A stretch of 64,000 nucleotides of DNA, taken from Eudorina sp. 2006-703-Eu-15. Lineage: Eukaryota; Chlorophyta; Chlorophyceae; Chlamydomonadales; Volvocaceae. The position numbers and the translations under genes are program-made. The stretch spans positions 62,001 to 126,000 of the forward strand of contig BDSI01000189.1 of the NCBI GenBank assembly GCA_003117195.1, in the 5' to 3' direction. The notes under the pieces were generated by a model that saw nothing but the letters and a program-made list of their open reading frames with translations, was not told the origin of the DNA and did not search any database. Shown here one piece after another: positions 1-11,649 of the stretch; position 1 is the first letter of the stretch; each line of letters opens with the position of its first letter.

Positions 1-115
1 ATGTATGTCCCACGCGCGCAAGCTCACGGACGGATGGATACTGTATGTCTGATGATGAGCCTGCTGCCCGCCGCCCGCGCGCGCCATGTATATATGCTCG
101 CCCGCCCGCCCGCAG

Positions 116-2771
116 GTTCTTATCCCCACCTACACGAGCGCATGGCAGTTCATCAACTCCCAGCCAGCTTACAGCTCCTTCGCTAATTACATCAAGACGC
201 TGTCTCAGACTGCGGGTTTCAGGGACGTCATGGGCACGCTGAACGGAACCTGGCCTGTCACCGTCCTGGCGCCCAACAATGATGTACGTATCGTACGTAC
301 GTACGTACGTACGTACGGCTGCAAATACAGCGACAGCTGGTTCGTACGTGGATGTGGATGTGTCGGAAGACGGCGGATTCGTTCATGATGAGTGGATAGA
401 TAGTCGCGCATGTCCCGAAGCTGACGAGCTCATATATAATCCATGTACAATGTGATTGTCTATTTAATATTTTTTTAATGGTATATCCATCGTTGGTGAT
501 GTGCTGATCGATGTGGTGCATGTATGTGCGCACTTTGCTGCAATAATATATAATGCCAAGCAGCGGGAGTACGTAGGACCCACGCACCCGGGCAGTAAAC
601 CCAATCATCCATAAAGGTGCGACTGATGACCAGCAACCAGGCGGCGGGTTTCGCGTATACGTCCGACCTTGCTTTCCGCGCCCGCCCGCCGCCCCCATGC
701 CCGCCCCGCCCCTTGCTTGCCCCCGCCGCCCCATCCCTCCGTCGCTTCGCTCCGCGTCCCCACCCCCACTCATGTCCATATGTGACCGATCTATCTTCCT
801 TACAGGCCATCAAGTACTTTGTGAACGCCACCCTGACCAACCTGAACATCTCGAACGGCCTCGATGCCGTCATGAAGGTGCGTTCGTTGGTTGGTTGGTG
901 GTGGCCATCGTCGTATCGTATTTGCGTGCTCGGATGCATGTATGTGATCCTCAGCTGGCTGGGTAGGTGTCGGTAATGACGGAGCTCGGGCGGGCGTGCG
1001 GCGGGGGCCCACGTTGGGTGGCTGGACAACGTAAACGTGCGAGCGTATTGGTGACACATATCCCGCCGCGCGGCCCTGCGCGCCCCGCCACTGCATGGGT
1101 AGTCAGGTACGTGCGACGGGTTGGTGATGTTGCATGTGTTGGCGCAGCAGCAGTGGCGCAGCAGCAGGTCCCCCCCAAGCACTGAACACGCAATTGCCCC
1201 ATCCATGTACGTACGTACCGAAGCTCGAATGTATGAATGGTGGGGTACATACCGTGGGTGAGGTGCGCGCGTGAGGTAGCTGGGGGAGGGGAGGTGAGGT
1301 GCCTCCTATCTGTGTCTACTGGTATGGTCCGAACGTAATAAGCACGGTACGTACGTACGTACTTGCTTGGGTGTGTGCGTCCATCCCCTCCCCCGCCCCT
1401 CGCCGTATGTACCCCCCCTTCCCGCATGCTCGCACGCAGAACCACATCGTGAAGATGCCTCTGGCGCTGTCCAACTTCACGACGGGCACCCTCATGACCC
1501 AGTGAGTGCGGTGCGGTGTACCGGTATGTGAACACACAAGTTGGACGGTCGGGCGGGTCGGGAGTGAAACCGGGCAATCAAGCGCAAGTAAGCACCTAGT
1601 ACGTAGCACCTCTACATCTCTGCCGCTGCTGCGTGCAGCACAACACGACGGAATGTACTCCTCCATGTATTCATTCACACCCACTCACCTGCTGCTGCAA
1701 GCGCACCACTGCCACCAAGTACAGCACCTGCCTTGTGGTAACACCACCCACCGGCCATGTCGGCCTCTCGCTGCCTGCTACGTATCGATTCATTCTCATC
1801 ATCGTACGTAGCTCCCTTGGCCGCTTGCCTGCCGGCCGGCGGTAGGTCGCTCCAATAACTACCCACCCACCCACTCGATCACTCGCCGGCCTGCCTCCTG
1901 CCCGCTGTTGCTGCCACGCCGCTCGCACGCGCAGGCTCGGGGCGGCGACCCTCAACGTGGACGTCTCGGTCGCGGCTCAGCTGCAGAACAGGTCTGTGGT
2001 GACGGTGAAGGCCGCCAAGACGCAGGCCACCATCTCCTCCCGGGTTGACGTGGCCATCATGTACGGCCGGTGAGCGCATCTATCTATATATCCTGCTGGA
2101 CTTATTACCCACGGTCCATCCGTCATCATGAATCCGTACATTCATTCGTGGGCGGGAACGAATAAACAACCGATCGACGTGCGTGCACACATACCGGTAC
2201 ACACACAGTTATCTTTTACACACACACACACACACTCTATTGGGCGCCACTCGGCCGCTCGCAAGTCACGCATTCCTGTTCTGCCTGCCTAAGAAGCACA
2301 CACATATGGGTTGCATTTCTAAACACACATATGGTAAGTACATCTGCGCCTGGGCTCGGGCGGGCGGGTTGCATCAATAAACACACATACCTACCCTACC
2401 TACCCGACATGTGTCGAGCGAGCTCTTACTCATGCGAATGTATGTACTTCAGTCACAATGCCGTATGTACGGCCATCATGTATCTTACTTGCTGGTATTC
2501 ATTGCGTACACCTGCATGTTGTACTGACGCCCCACCCCACGCATGTGCGTGTGTGTCTACCACCGACCACGCACCGCTCGACGCACGCAGCGGCTACATC
2601 CAAACCGTCAACAACCTGCTGGTGCCATCCACCGTTGCGCTGCTCACGGATGACAAAGGCGGCGCGGCCGGTACGGCCGAACCGTCGTACAGCCTGCTGC
2701 TGGCGGTCACCACCTTGGCGGGCTGGTGGGCACTCAGGGCTTTCCACCGGGGGGAAGGCGGTGCTCAGTAA
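116..2771 (+). CDS. Fasciclin (FAS1) domain protein, 3' part (5' end outside window)
   Basis: Five exons join in phase: 116-283, 806-877, 1440-1501, 1935-2069 and 2591-2771 (stop TAA 2769-2771), giving 205 residues in the window. The first intron boundary before 116 is an AG, so the gene starts upstream of the window. The joined protein carries the two FAS1 signatures: the H1-like stretch TVLAPNNDAIKYF across the first junction and the H2-like stretch YIQTVNNLLVP in the last exon. FAS1 proteins are secreted or cell-surface adhesion proteins; volvocine algae use them in the extracellular matrix (family knowledge). Several N-x-S/T sequons (NGT, NAT, NFT, NRS) fit a secreted protein. The C-terminus has a short hydrophobic stretch (SYSLLLAVTTLAGWWAL) before a polar tail, so a membrane or GPI anchor is possible. 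Donors are GTACGT, GTGCGT, GTGAGT and GTGAGC. The family call is solid; the number of upstream FAS1 domains is unknown. Confidence 0.85.
284..318. repeat. (GTAC)n microsatellite at an intron donor
   Basis: A run of GTAC units begins exactly at the splice donor that follows the FAS1 exon ending at 283. Related GTAC and CATG tracts occur through the introns of this gene. Confidence 0.9.
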
Positions 2772-5175
2772 TGAACGCGCGGGCGCGGGGGTGCACACAT
2801 GCATACGCATGGCAAGAGACAACGAAGTTGATAGCTGATTTATTTGGCGGTGTCCTTGCTTAACGAACTGATGCGCAAAAAATATAACCAGCCTCGATGC
2901 TGATGCATGCATATATGTATAGCAACAATGGTTGATGAACGCTTCCATACGTGCGTGCGTGCACTATCTATCTGCTACTGACTGGTTGGGTGAGCAGTAC
3001 TTACGTTGCGGGACACGCACCTACGCGCGCCTGCACGCATTGATAGATGTCGTCATAATTATTGTTATGCCTGATGAGCTCGATCGGTTGCAGCCGGCGG
3101 CGGCGACCTTGCTGCCCCCGCCTGACTGCTGCTGGATGGATAGATAGCCCCCGCCGTGGGTTCATCATTTCGTTGTTCTCTGTCGATCCATCGCATCGCG
3201 CGGGGCCTACCTACCTACCTAAATGTTGCCGCCGCCGGTGTCGGCTGATGATACTCCGTACATTGGCTGCTGCTGGTTGACCATCCACGCACTCGCTCGT
3301 GCTTCACATCGATCGATTCATCATACGTGATACATCCTGCTGTGTGTGCGTGTGACGAACATGCAAGTCCTTCGTTCTCGTCTACACACATGCGTGGCGG
3401 AGCGCGTGGGATACATGCATGGATAGATATGCGCATGTATGTATGTATGCGTGTACGAATCTCCTGATCGCCTAGATCGCCCACGCACCACTACTATACG
3501 TTGTGCGTGCGCGCGCGCGTACCTGACAGCCGCCGCCGTGACTATCTGAGTGCGTGCGTGCTTTCCAGCCAGCCTGCCTGGCTCGCTGTATCGAAGAGTA
3601 GTAGTTACCGAGGGCGTTCATTTTCTGTGTGCTGCTGCTGCTGTTGCTTGCTGATGGGTAAATACATAAATACACACTACTTCATTATTCATCTGCGGTC
3701 GAACGACGGAAGCGAGCGAGTGAGGACGCTGCGGGGGCGGTGGTGCGGGGTATGTTCTTGATGCGTAGATAGATAGAGGTACGTACATGTGCACGAGCGT
3801 GTATGTATTCTCTCCTCTGCACATGTATTATTTGAACGAAGCGCTCGGACCAGCAAGCACCTAGCTAGCCAGCCAGCTGTTGGGAACGGTGGCGATGGTG
3901 ACCGAGCAGACCATAAATGCGATTGGGCGGGCGTGTGTGTGTGTGTGTGCCGCCCCCTCTCTGTCGCCCCTCGATTGGTCATCATCTGCGTGAGTGCGTG
4001 CCTACCTGTAGCCGCCAACGAGCACGCAAGCAAACATGTACGGTGGCGGCCCACACGATTTATCGACCGACCTCATTGATCGGAAGGCATGGAATAAAGC
4101 CGCGATCGTCAATCGAGGCGACGTGCATGTGACTGCGGTACGTTATTGTTCATCACATGTTACATGCATGCGATCTATCTACCCATCTAACTATTTATCC
4201 GGCGGTATCGGGGCGGGGTGTCTCGACCCGGCTGCATACGGCACATGTATGCGTAAGGGGGTAGGTAGGGACGAAGCCAGCTGCACGCTGCTGCGCGCAG
4301 CAGCGACGACAACCCACGCACTTCGTTCATTATCAGTGCAGCAGATGGCAGAAGATAGACCTCCAGCAGTAGTAAGAATTAAGTTCAAGCTAAAGTATAC
4401 GCAACCCGACGCAAACGAAGCGAAATAGTCAGTCAAGCAGTCGATCCAGTGGAATCCAGCGCGCAGGCGACCTGACCAGATAGGCACCCATGAACGGGGT
4501 GGTTCCCTGGTAGAGGGGTTGCGGGGTACGTTTCGGTGCACTTATGGAGCCTGTACGTCCGGTGCGCCACGGTGGCGCGGTTTCGTTTGTGCTGTGTGTG
4601 GCCTAGCGAGGAGGTAGGCTGCGGCTGTCACCGATGACCCTAGCGGGGTCCGCTGCACAACATCATTAATGATAATTACTACTCGTTCTGCTTAACGTAA
4701 TATGCCGACGCCGTACATTCTGCGCGTAACCACAACCTAGTTCATTTCACCTGCCGCCGTCCCATGGGTCACCACGGCCACGCACGTCAGCGTGCATGCG
4801 CGCACGTGGAGTGCGAGCGAGAAGTGGCGCCGGAGCCGCCCATTGATGATGGTGCCGGAAGGCCGCAAGCAGGTGTCTCGGTACGGTAGGTCGGGGACTG
4901 ACGTTCGAGACGGCAGGCGGGAGAAAGCCTTGGAATCAAATTGCTTTACTGCCGTCCACCTGGGCTGCTGAGATCGGCTGATTCGGACACCGCGGGCAAC
5001 GACCCGAGCACCGAAATACGTACACAGTCGACCAACCTCGATCTATCACAGGTTGCTTGGGAATTATGCGCCCAACGATTACTGCTTCCGCAAGCACGTA
5101 GTGTAAGCTTCACACACAAGCAATAATCCTCAAACCAGGTTGACGGGTCCCTGCCGGGCTCAGTCGTAGTTCAGC
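2772..5175. other. Intergenic: 3' side of FAS1 gene and upstream side of LRR gene
   Basis: No exon-like open frame with recognisable protein features was found on either strand. The stretch is rich in short direct repeats of CATG, GATA and TGTG type and contains pyrimidine/purine-biased patches. I did not find a TGTAA poly(A) motif close behind the FAS1 stop. An in-frame TAG at 5167-5169 lies just before the ATG of the next gene. Confidence 0.6.
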
Positions 5176-5306
5176 ATGTCAGCATTCAGAATGCATCAGC
5201 AGCAGCAAATGCAACAGCAGCAGCAAATGCAACAGCAGCAGCAAATGCATCAGCAGCATCAGCAGCAACACATGCAAGCATCGGAGGACCTTTTCGGCCT
5301 TCCCGG
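5176..5306 (+). pseudogene. Severed 5' coding part of the LRR gene (Gln/Met-rich N-terminus)
   Basis: An ATG at 5176, preceded by an in-frame TAG at 5167-5169, opens a frame encoding a Gln/Met/His-rich leader built from CAG/CAA runs (5193-5273) followed by ASEDLFGLP. The frame enters transposon DNA after 5306. If one copy of the 9-bp duplication and everything between 5307 and 12129 are removed, codon 5305-5306 is completed by base 12130 (GGA, Gly). The frame then continues NTTRLSAPQPLRLAL into the ATG at 12176 with no stop. It is therefore most simply the original first part of the LRR protein coded downstream, now cut off by the insertion. Whether any transcript still joins the two halves is unknown. 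Confidence 0.75.
5298..5306 (+). repeat. Target-site duplication, left copy
   Basis: CCTTCCCGG immediately left of the transposon end, identical to 12121-12129 on the right. A 9-bp duplication is the length typical of Mutator-like elements (family knowledge). Confidence 0.8.
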
Positions 5307-5307
5307 C

Positions 5308-5755
5308 AGTAAGGCAGCGGCCACAGATCAGGGCTCAGGGCGCGCCCTGAGAAAGTACGTCTTTTTGGGGGTCAGGGCGCGCCTCGGCCAGGGCGCGCCC
5401 TGACCCCCGAAACCGGGATGCAGGCGGACGCGTCTGGTCTGTAACTACAGACTGTCCTAGTAGCGGTTTTTGTTTATTTTGATTATCTGGTGGCTGACCC
5501 TGCGACCTGCAGGCGTCCGGTCGGCCCGCCCCAAATCAGGGCTCAGGGCGCGCCTCAGCCAGGGCGCGCCCTGACCCCCGCAACCGGGACGCAGGGGGCC
5601 ACGTCTTTTCCTATATTACAGGCTGTTCTGGTAGCGGTATTTGCTTCTTTTGAATATCTGGTGGCTGACCCTGGGACCTGCAGGCGTCCGGGTCGGCCCG
5701 CCCCAAATCAGGGCTCAGGGCGCAGGCGCGCCCTGACCCCCAGGACGGGGGTGCA
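5308..5755 (+). repeat. Left terminal inverted repeat of transposon
   Basis: It matches the reverse complement of 11650-12120 imperfectly but continuously. It is itself made of three related modules of about 170 bp, each ending in a GGCGCGCC palindrome. The strongest palindrome is a perfect 18-mer at 5334-5351. Confidence 0.8.
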
Positions 5756-6951
5756 GGGACAGGCCTTCCTTGCTCTTAATAATTGCGACTTAACTCTTGG
5801 GATGTATTCGGGCAACGCTGACTTTCGCGTCTTTGTTAATCCGTGCAACGCTTCGACCTGCCTCGTCATCGACCTGCACCTTTATGGATAGCCTCCTTAA
5901 TTGCAGATTATGTTGCAAATGCGAAACGTATGTTTCATCGTAGATGTTGATGAATATGTTAAATTCAAGCAAGCGAGCTGGTATGGACGAGCCAGGAGGC
6001 TCATTGACCGTAACCAAGCAGCACACAGAATACCAATCATGATAAGGAGACACAACGGAAACGATTGAAGAAGGATAGGGGTGAGATAAACGCCACTGGA
6101 TATTACGAATTTGTTGGATCCTGCCGGACATCGTAACAGCTCGTATCTTCATAGCACTGGCGAACACGAGCTCGCTGGAAATTGTAACATAACCGTCATC
6201 ACTATTACTGGCGGCTCATGATCAGTCATGCGGTCTGTCACCCACTGTACATACAGCACAAATGCGGCGCTGCGGGGCCCAGAGCATGTTGAAAAGCGCG
6301 ATCTACCGTTGGCAATCAGACACGATCCGCGAGGCCCAAATTGTTACATGCCAATGACGGTTTTTCTGCCCGCCTGGCCCCGTTGGGTGGTAGCACGCCC
6401 TAGAGGCACTCTCGCGCAGTGCTCCTTGCGGCACGGCTCTCACTCCACCTCCCATACGCGAAGGACAGGACGCCCCCTCCGAAGTCAAGAAACTGGCTTA
6501 CTGTTTTACAGTCAGTTAGCAGAGACAGTCTCCATACGCGACGGCAACAAAGCCCCACGGCAAACTCTCCTTGGCATAGCCCGACGACATTCTCAATCCA
6601 CCCATGTATGTAGTAATGTGCATGAGTGCCCAAAGACAGTCCGGGATGTTGCAACCCTAATGGCTCGCAAGCAAAAGCACGCCCGCACCCAAAGCAGGCC
6701 GTACTGGCAGTTATTGTACTACATTCCCGCATGCGCAAATTGCAAGCCGAAACCTCACGACATGGGAGACAGGGCCGCCGCCTGGGGCCAGTACCCTACC
6801 AGCCTGGTTCTCCAAACCCTCTGGACCGCTCTTCGGGCCACCTGGCTCTGGGCCGTTTGGTGCCACAAGCAAGCCGCCGACGCCGAGCCCTGCCCTTCCA
6901 AAGCTGTCGTCACCCAGGTTGTCAGCGAGCTCCAGCGGCTCATGTCTGAGG

Positions 6952-7498
6952 CCCCCACACGCGGTCTCAGGCCCCCACGCGCGGTCTCAGGCCCCCACAC
7001 GCGGTCTCAGGCCCCCTTTACGCTGTGCCAGGCCCCCACACGCGGTCTCAGGCCTCCACACGCGGTGCCTGGCCTCCACACGCGGTGCCAGGCCCCCACA
7101 CGCGGTCTCAGGCCCCCTTTACGCTGTGCCAGGCCCCCACACGCGGTCTCAGGCCCCCACACGCGATCTTAGGCCCCCACACGCAGTCTCAGGCCTCTAC
7201 ACGCGGTCTCAGGCCCCCACACGCGGTGCCAGGCCCCCACACGCGGTCTCAGGCCCCCACACGCGGTGCCTGGCCTCCACACGCGGTGCCAGGCCCCCAC
7301 ACGCGGTCTCAGGCCCCCACACGCGGTCTCAGTCCAGCCCCCACACGCGGTCTCAGGCCCCCACACGCCAGCCCCCCCCTCTCAGCCTCTACACGCGTCT
7401 CAGGCCCCCACACGCGTGCCAGGCCCCCACACGCGTCTCAGGCCCCACACGCGGTCTCAGGCCCCCACACGTACGGCCTGAGACCGCGTGTGGAGGCC
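6952..7498. repeat. 20-bp minisatellite with inverted terminal unit
   Basis: Tandem units of about 20 bp (CAGGCCCCCACACGCGGTCT and variants) run from about 6952 to 7466. A unit in reverse orientation at 7475-7498 closes the array and can pair with any forward unit. Long open frames over this array (for example 6919-8058) are repeat artefacts. Confidence 0.9.
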
Positions 7499-8239
7499 CC
7501 GGTGACTTGCTCCTGCTCGATGTTTTCCTTCCCGCGCTACGTGGACTTCCCTCGTCCGGACAGCTGCCTTGCCCCCTCGCCCCCCGCCGCGCAATTACGG
7601 TTATGCACCAACTGGCCGCTTTGCTTAGTCTCTCGCCACACAGCTGCTGTGCTCCACCGGCTCCACCAGCGGAGCTTAGAAGGCACTTTCAGCAAGTGCC
7701 TCGTTGGCCACGCTTCTCCTGTAATGGGAAGACAGATGGTCAGACACACACAATGTTATGTTGCAGAATGCGGTTGTTCACAACGGCAAATGACGATTGC
7801 AGGCCACGCTGGCGAGTCCACGAGTCAACCAAGCTCAAATCTTACTCAAGGCAAGCTTGCGAACTCTGTTCTCACCAGCATGCGTATTCTCGGCCCAATA
7901 TGAAAGCCATGTTATCGGTCTGTCGCATTCTGTCGCTTGCGAAGCCAGCCCCAAGAGCTGCCAAAACGCGAAGAGACAAAGCAACCGGACAGTCTCTACT
8001 TAATAATTGTTTTACAGTTCATGAGAGCGTCCATGGGATGAGCATATGGTACGTATAAGGCAGGGTCAACTTGGTCCAGCGGTCAAGGATAGCAATGTGC
8101 ATGATGGCACAAGAACGTGAAAGCAGTAATATATGGTATGTAAGTATAATGATAATAGACAAGAGTCAAGGACGCTTGAGAAATCAGAAGCATGCGGCAA
8201 ACGTGCTTCCGTACTGAATAACAATGAGCCCTCTCGCCG

Positions 8240-9620
8240 TCATGCGACGGCTGGCACCCTTGATGGGAGTCTCCTGGTGCGACGGCGCGTCCAGATTCGT
8301 TTGGGCGCCCATCTGGACGGTGCCGCAAGGCTGTTCCGGATGGGTTTAACCCTAGGGCCGTTTCCAGGATCGTGATTCGGGCCATGCGCGACTCCCTGTT
8401 CACCGAATCTCACGCTGCCCTTTCCCCTGACGGCTGGCACCCTGATGGGAGTCTCCTGGTGCGACGGCGCGTCCAGATTCGTTTGGGCGCCCATCTGGAC
8501 GGTGCCGCAAGGCTGTTCCGGATGGGTTTAACCCTAGTACCGTTTCCAGGATCGTGATTCGGGCCATGCGCGACTCCCTGTTCACCGAATCTCACGCTGC
8601 CCTTTCCCCTGACGGCTGGCACCCTTGATGGGAGTCTCCTGGTGCGATGGCGCGTCCAGATTCGTTTGGGCGCCCATCTAGACGGTGCCGCAAGGCTGTT
8701 CCGGATGGGTTTAACCCTAGTACCGTTTCCAGGATCGTGATTCGGGCCATGCGCGACTCCCTGTTCACCGAATCTCGCTCCCCTGACGGCTGGCACCCTG
8801 ATGGGAGTCTCCTGGTGCGACGGCGCGTCCAGATTCGTTTGGGCGCCCATCTGGACGGTGCTGCAAGGCTGTTCCGGATGGGTTTAACCCTAGTACCGTT
8901 TCCAGGATCGTGATTCGGGCCATGCGCGACTCCCTGTTCACCGAATCTCACGCTGCCCTTTCCCCTGACGGCTGGCACCCTTGATGGGAGTCTCCTGGTG
9001 CGATGGCGCGTCCAGATTCGTTTGGGCGCCCATCTAGACGGTGCCGCAAGGCTGTTCCGGATGGGTTTAACCCTAGTACCGTTTCCAGGATCGTGATTCG
9101 GGCCATGCGCGACTCCCTGTTCACCGAATCTCGCTCCCCTGACGGCTGGCACCCTTGATGGGAGTCTCCTGGTGCGACGGCGCGTCCAGATTCGTTTGGG
9201 CGCCCATCTGGACGGTGCCGCAAGGCTGTTCCGGATGGGTTTAACCCTAGGGCCGTTTCCAGGATCGTGATTCGGGCCATGCGCGACTCCCTGTTCACCG
9301 AATCTCACGCTGCCCTTTCCCCTGACGGCTGGCACCCTGATGGGAGTCTCCTGGTGCGACGGCGCGTCCAGATTCGTTTGGGCGCCCATCTGGACGGTGC
9401 TGCAAGGCTGTTCCGGATGGGTTTAACCCTAGTACCGTTTCCAGGATCGTGATTCGGGCCATGCGCGACTCCCTGTTCACCGAATCTCACGCTGCCCTTT
9501 CCCCTGACGGCTGGCACCCTTGATGGGAGTCTCCTGGTGCGATGGCGCGTCCAGATTCGTTTGGGCGCCCATCTAGACGGTGCCGCAAGGCTGTTCCGGA
9601 TGGGTTTAACCCTAGGGCCG
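8240..9620. repeat. Satellite array of ~173-183 bp units, eight copies
   Basis: The landmark GATGGGAGTCTCCTGGTGCGA occurs at 8262, 8444, 8627, 8800, 8983, 9157, 9339 and 9522, giving periods of 182, 183, 173, 183, 174, 182 and 183. Short units lack about nine bases in the segment after the ACCGAATCTC motif. Each unit holds GGGTTTAACCCTAG, a partly palindromic segment that includes a plant-telomere-like AACCCTA. The last unit is truncated. The open frames along it on the minus strand are periodic artefacts. Confidence 0.92.
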
Positions 9621-10021
9621 TGATGAGATGATGAGAAGAATACGTAATCCTTCATGACCCCCGATCTTGTAATGTACTTTAGCCGTGCTCGATCCAATTT
9701 AGAACAAAATTGTAGCCCACCGAGTCCCAGTGCACAGCATCCGACAGAGGCGGGCATCAAGAAGCTGTTCGGTTCCGTCACTTCTCGCAAAAAGCCTCAC
9801 GTGACTCCTCCCCTCAACTCAGTCCAGTCACGCGGCATGGGCCCTGCCGGCTTTGGCAGCAAGTCAGTTCCGCTGGCAGCTTGGCTGATATGGTGCTTGC
9901 GGGAGTTGAACCCACAAATCCTGGCCATCCAGCAGCACCAGCAAGTGGACCCCTTAACTGCATCTCGCGCATATATCCGATGCAACCGCTGCGAGCCGGA
10001 CGACTAGGCCAGCTAGCCCGC

Positions 10022-10890
10022 CGTGATTCATAGCCGCCGAAATCTAAATCCTCAAGGCACCCACAAACCCCGTCCCATGGCCATCCGTCAATCGCCCCAG
10101 CGTGAAGCCTACTGCGCAAAACTCCCATCAAAAAGCTGAACAAGGCGGTAAACAGGGTGACGCCAGCAAGCGTTGCCCAGCTGCCATTCCGTCATCAAAT
10201 CCCTATCGTGCCGCGTAGCATGTTGCACTTTCCCGATCAAATGCAGTGTGCCTGGTATCCACAAGCCCGCCCCGCGCCCAGTCGTTTACCTGCTGTCAAA
10301 ATGGCCGCTGCTACCTGTGCCGTTGCCGCCGCTGCCCCCTCCACCGCCAATATGTCAAGTTCAGAACGCTGCGCCGCTGTGCCCTGTGAACGGCAAAAAA
10401 GGGAAGGCAGTCGTTAAGGGCAGCACGTTGCGTCCCTAGTGAAATCGTACCAAGCCAACCAGCACGCCGCCCACAAATCAATCCCAGCCACATGGCAATC
10501 CCCTTGAATGCAAATCAAGAAGCCCCTCGTGATTCATCACCGCCGATTATGAACCCGCAAGGCATCCACAGGCCCCGCCCCGCGCCAATTCATCGATTGC
10601 CCCAGCGTGAAGCCTAGTGCGCGGCATCCACGTCAAAGGCTGAACAAGGCGGTAAACAGGGTGATGCCAACAAGTGTTGCCCAGCTGACATTCCGTTATC
10701 CAGACCCTAATGTGCCGCGTAGCATGTTGCATGTCCCCTATCAAAAACAGTGTACGTGGTACCCGCAAGCCGCCCCTCCCCCAGTCGTTTACCTGCTGTG
10801 AAAATGGCCGCTGCTACCTGTGCCGTTGTCGCCGCTGCACCTTCCATCGCCAGTGTGCCAAGTTCAGAACGCTGCGCCGCTGTGCCCTGT
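10022..10890. repeat. Diverged direct duplication inside the transposon
   Basis: Unit A (about 10022-10395) and unit B (about 10529-10890) align along their length: both start with GTGATTCAT, share GAACAAGGCGGTAAACAGGG and GTGCCGCGTAGCATGTTGCA, and end near CGCTGCGCCGCTGTGCCCTG. Frames are not conserved between copies, so I do not call them genes. Confidence 0.75.
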
Positions 10891-11649
10891 GAGCACTTGT
10901 TCATGAGCAGGTTAAGGGAGCGCCTAACGGCATTCTCGTACAACCCAAGCGTCCGAACTAAGCGCTGGCGTTCCGAGCGCTTTCCGACGCGAGGGCGAGG
11001 AGGCTGATGAGAAGCGCTTCCGAAGCTTGCCGAGCTCAGCGACGCGGTCTCAGAACTTCTTCGCCTACAACGTGGATGATCTCGGGAGAAATGTTAACTA
11101 TTGTCGCGCCTTCTTCTGCAAACCCAAACAACGATTAAATCTGTATGCGGATGTTGCTTCCGCATAAATAGAACGCGTTATCTCAACATAACCGTCTAAT
11201 ACCTGCAGGCGTTCCAGTTCCTTCTTTTCCAAGACACCCACATTATATGCTCAAGTTTGGTTTGCTTCTCCGCTGGCCGGTTCGACGTTCGTTGGAGGGG
11301 CCAGCGCTGGATGCATTCTCAAGGGAAGCGAGCACGCTAGATCCCGCAACTACCACTACAACAATCGCAAATTAGAAACCAGCCATAAAGGATCAAAACT
11401 ACGATTTCAATACTTGCCCGATTATGGGCATGGTTGGTTCCCTCCTTATCCCTTAAAGGTGTCCCTACTCTGAAGGATATTTTACAAGATATGTAAGGTC
11501 AGCGATCAATCACCAAGGGTGTAGCTATTTTTGACATTATGATACATCCTGTTCCGTACTTCAGGATCCAAAGACTACCGGCTAAGATGAAAGTTAATGT
11601 GGCTTGCAACCCTATGTTCTCACTTACATATCCTTATCATCATATTTCC

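Noticed and set aside
6919..8058. 379-codon open frame on the plus strand
   Set aside because: Most of it translates the 20-bp minisatellite; no protein features were seen.
8592..9389. 265-codon open frame on the minus strand
   Set aside because: It lies wholly in the satellite array and repeats the same peptide with frame changes at unit borders; it is a periodic artefact.
9902..10011. tRNA-like B box (GGTTCAACTCC, minus, 9912-9902) with an A-box-like TGGCCTAGTCG at 10011-10001
   Set aside because: The boxes are about 88 nt apart, and the putative acceptor strands (GGCTAGC against AAGCACC) do not pair, so no tRNA can be folded. At most it is a SINE relic.
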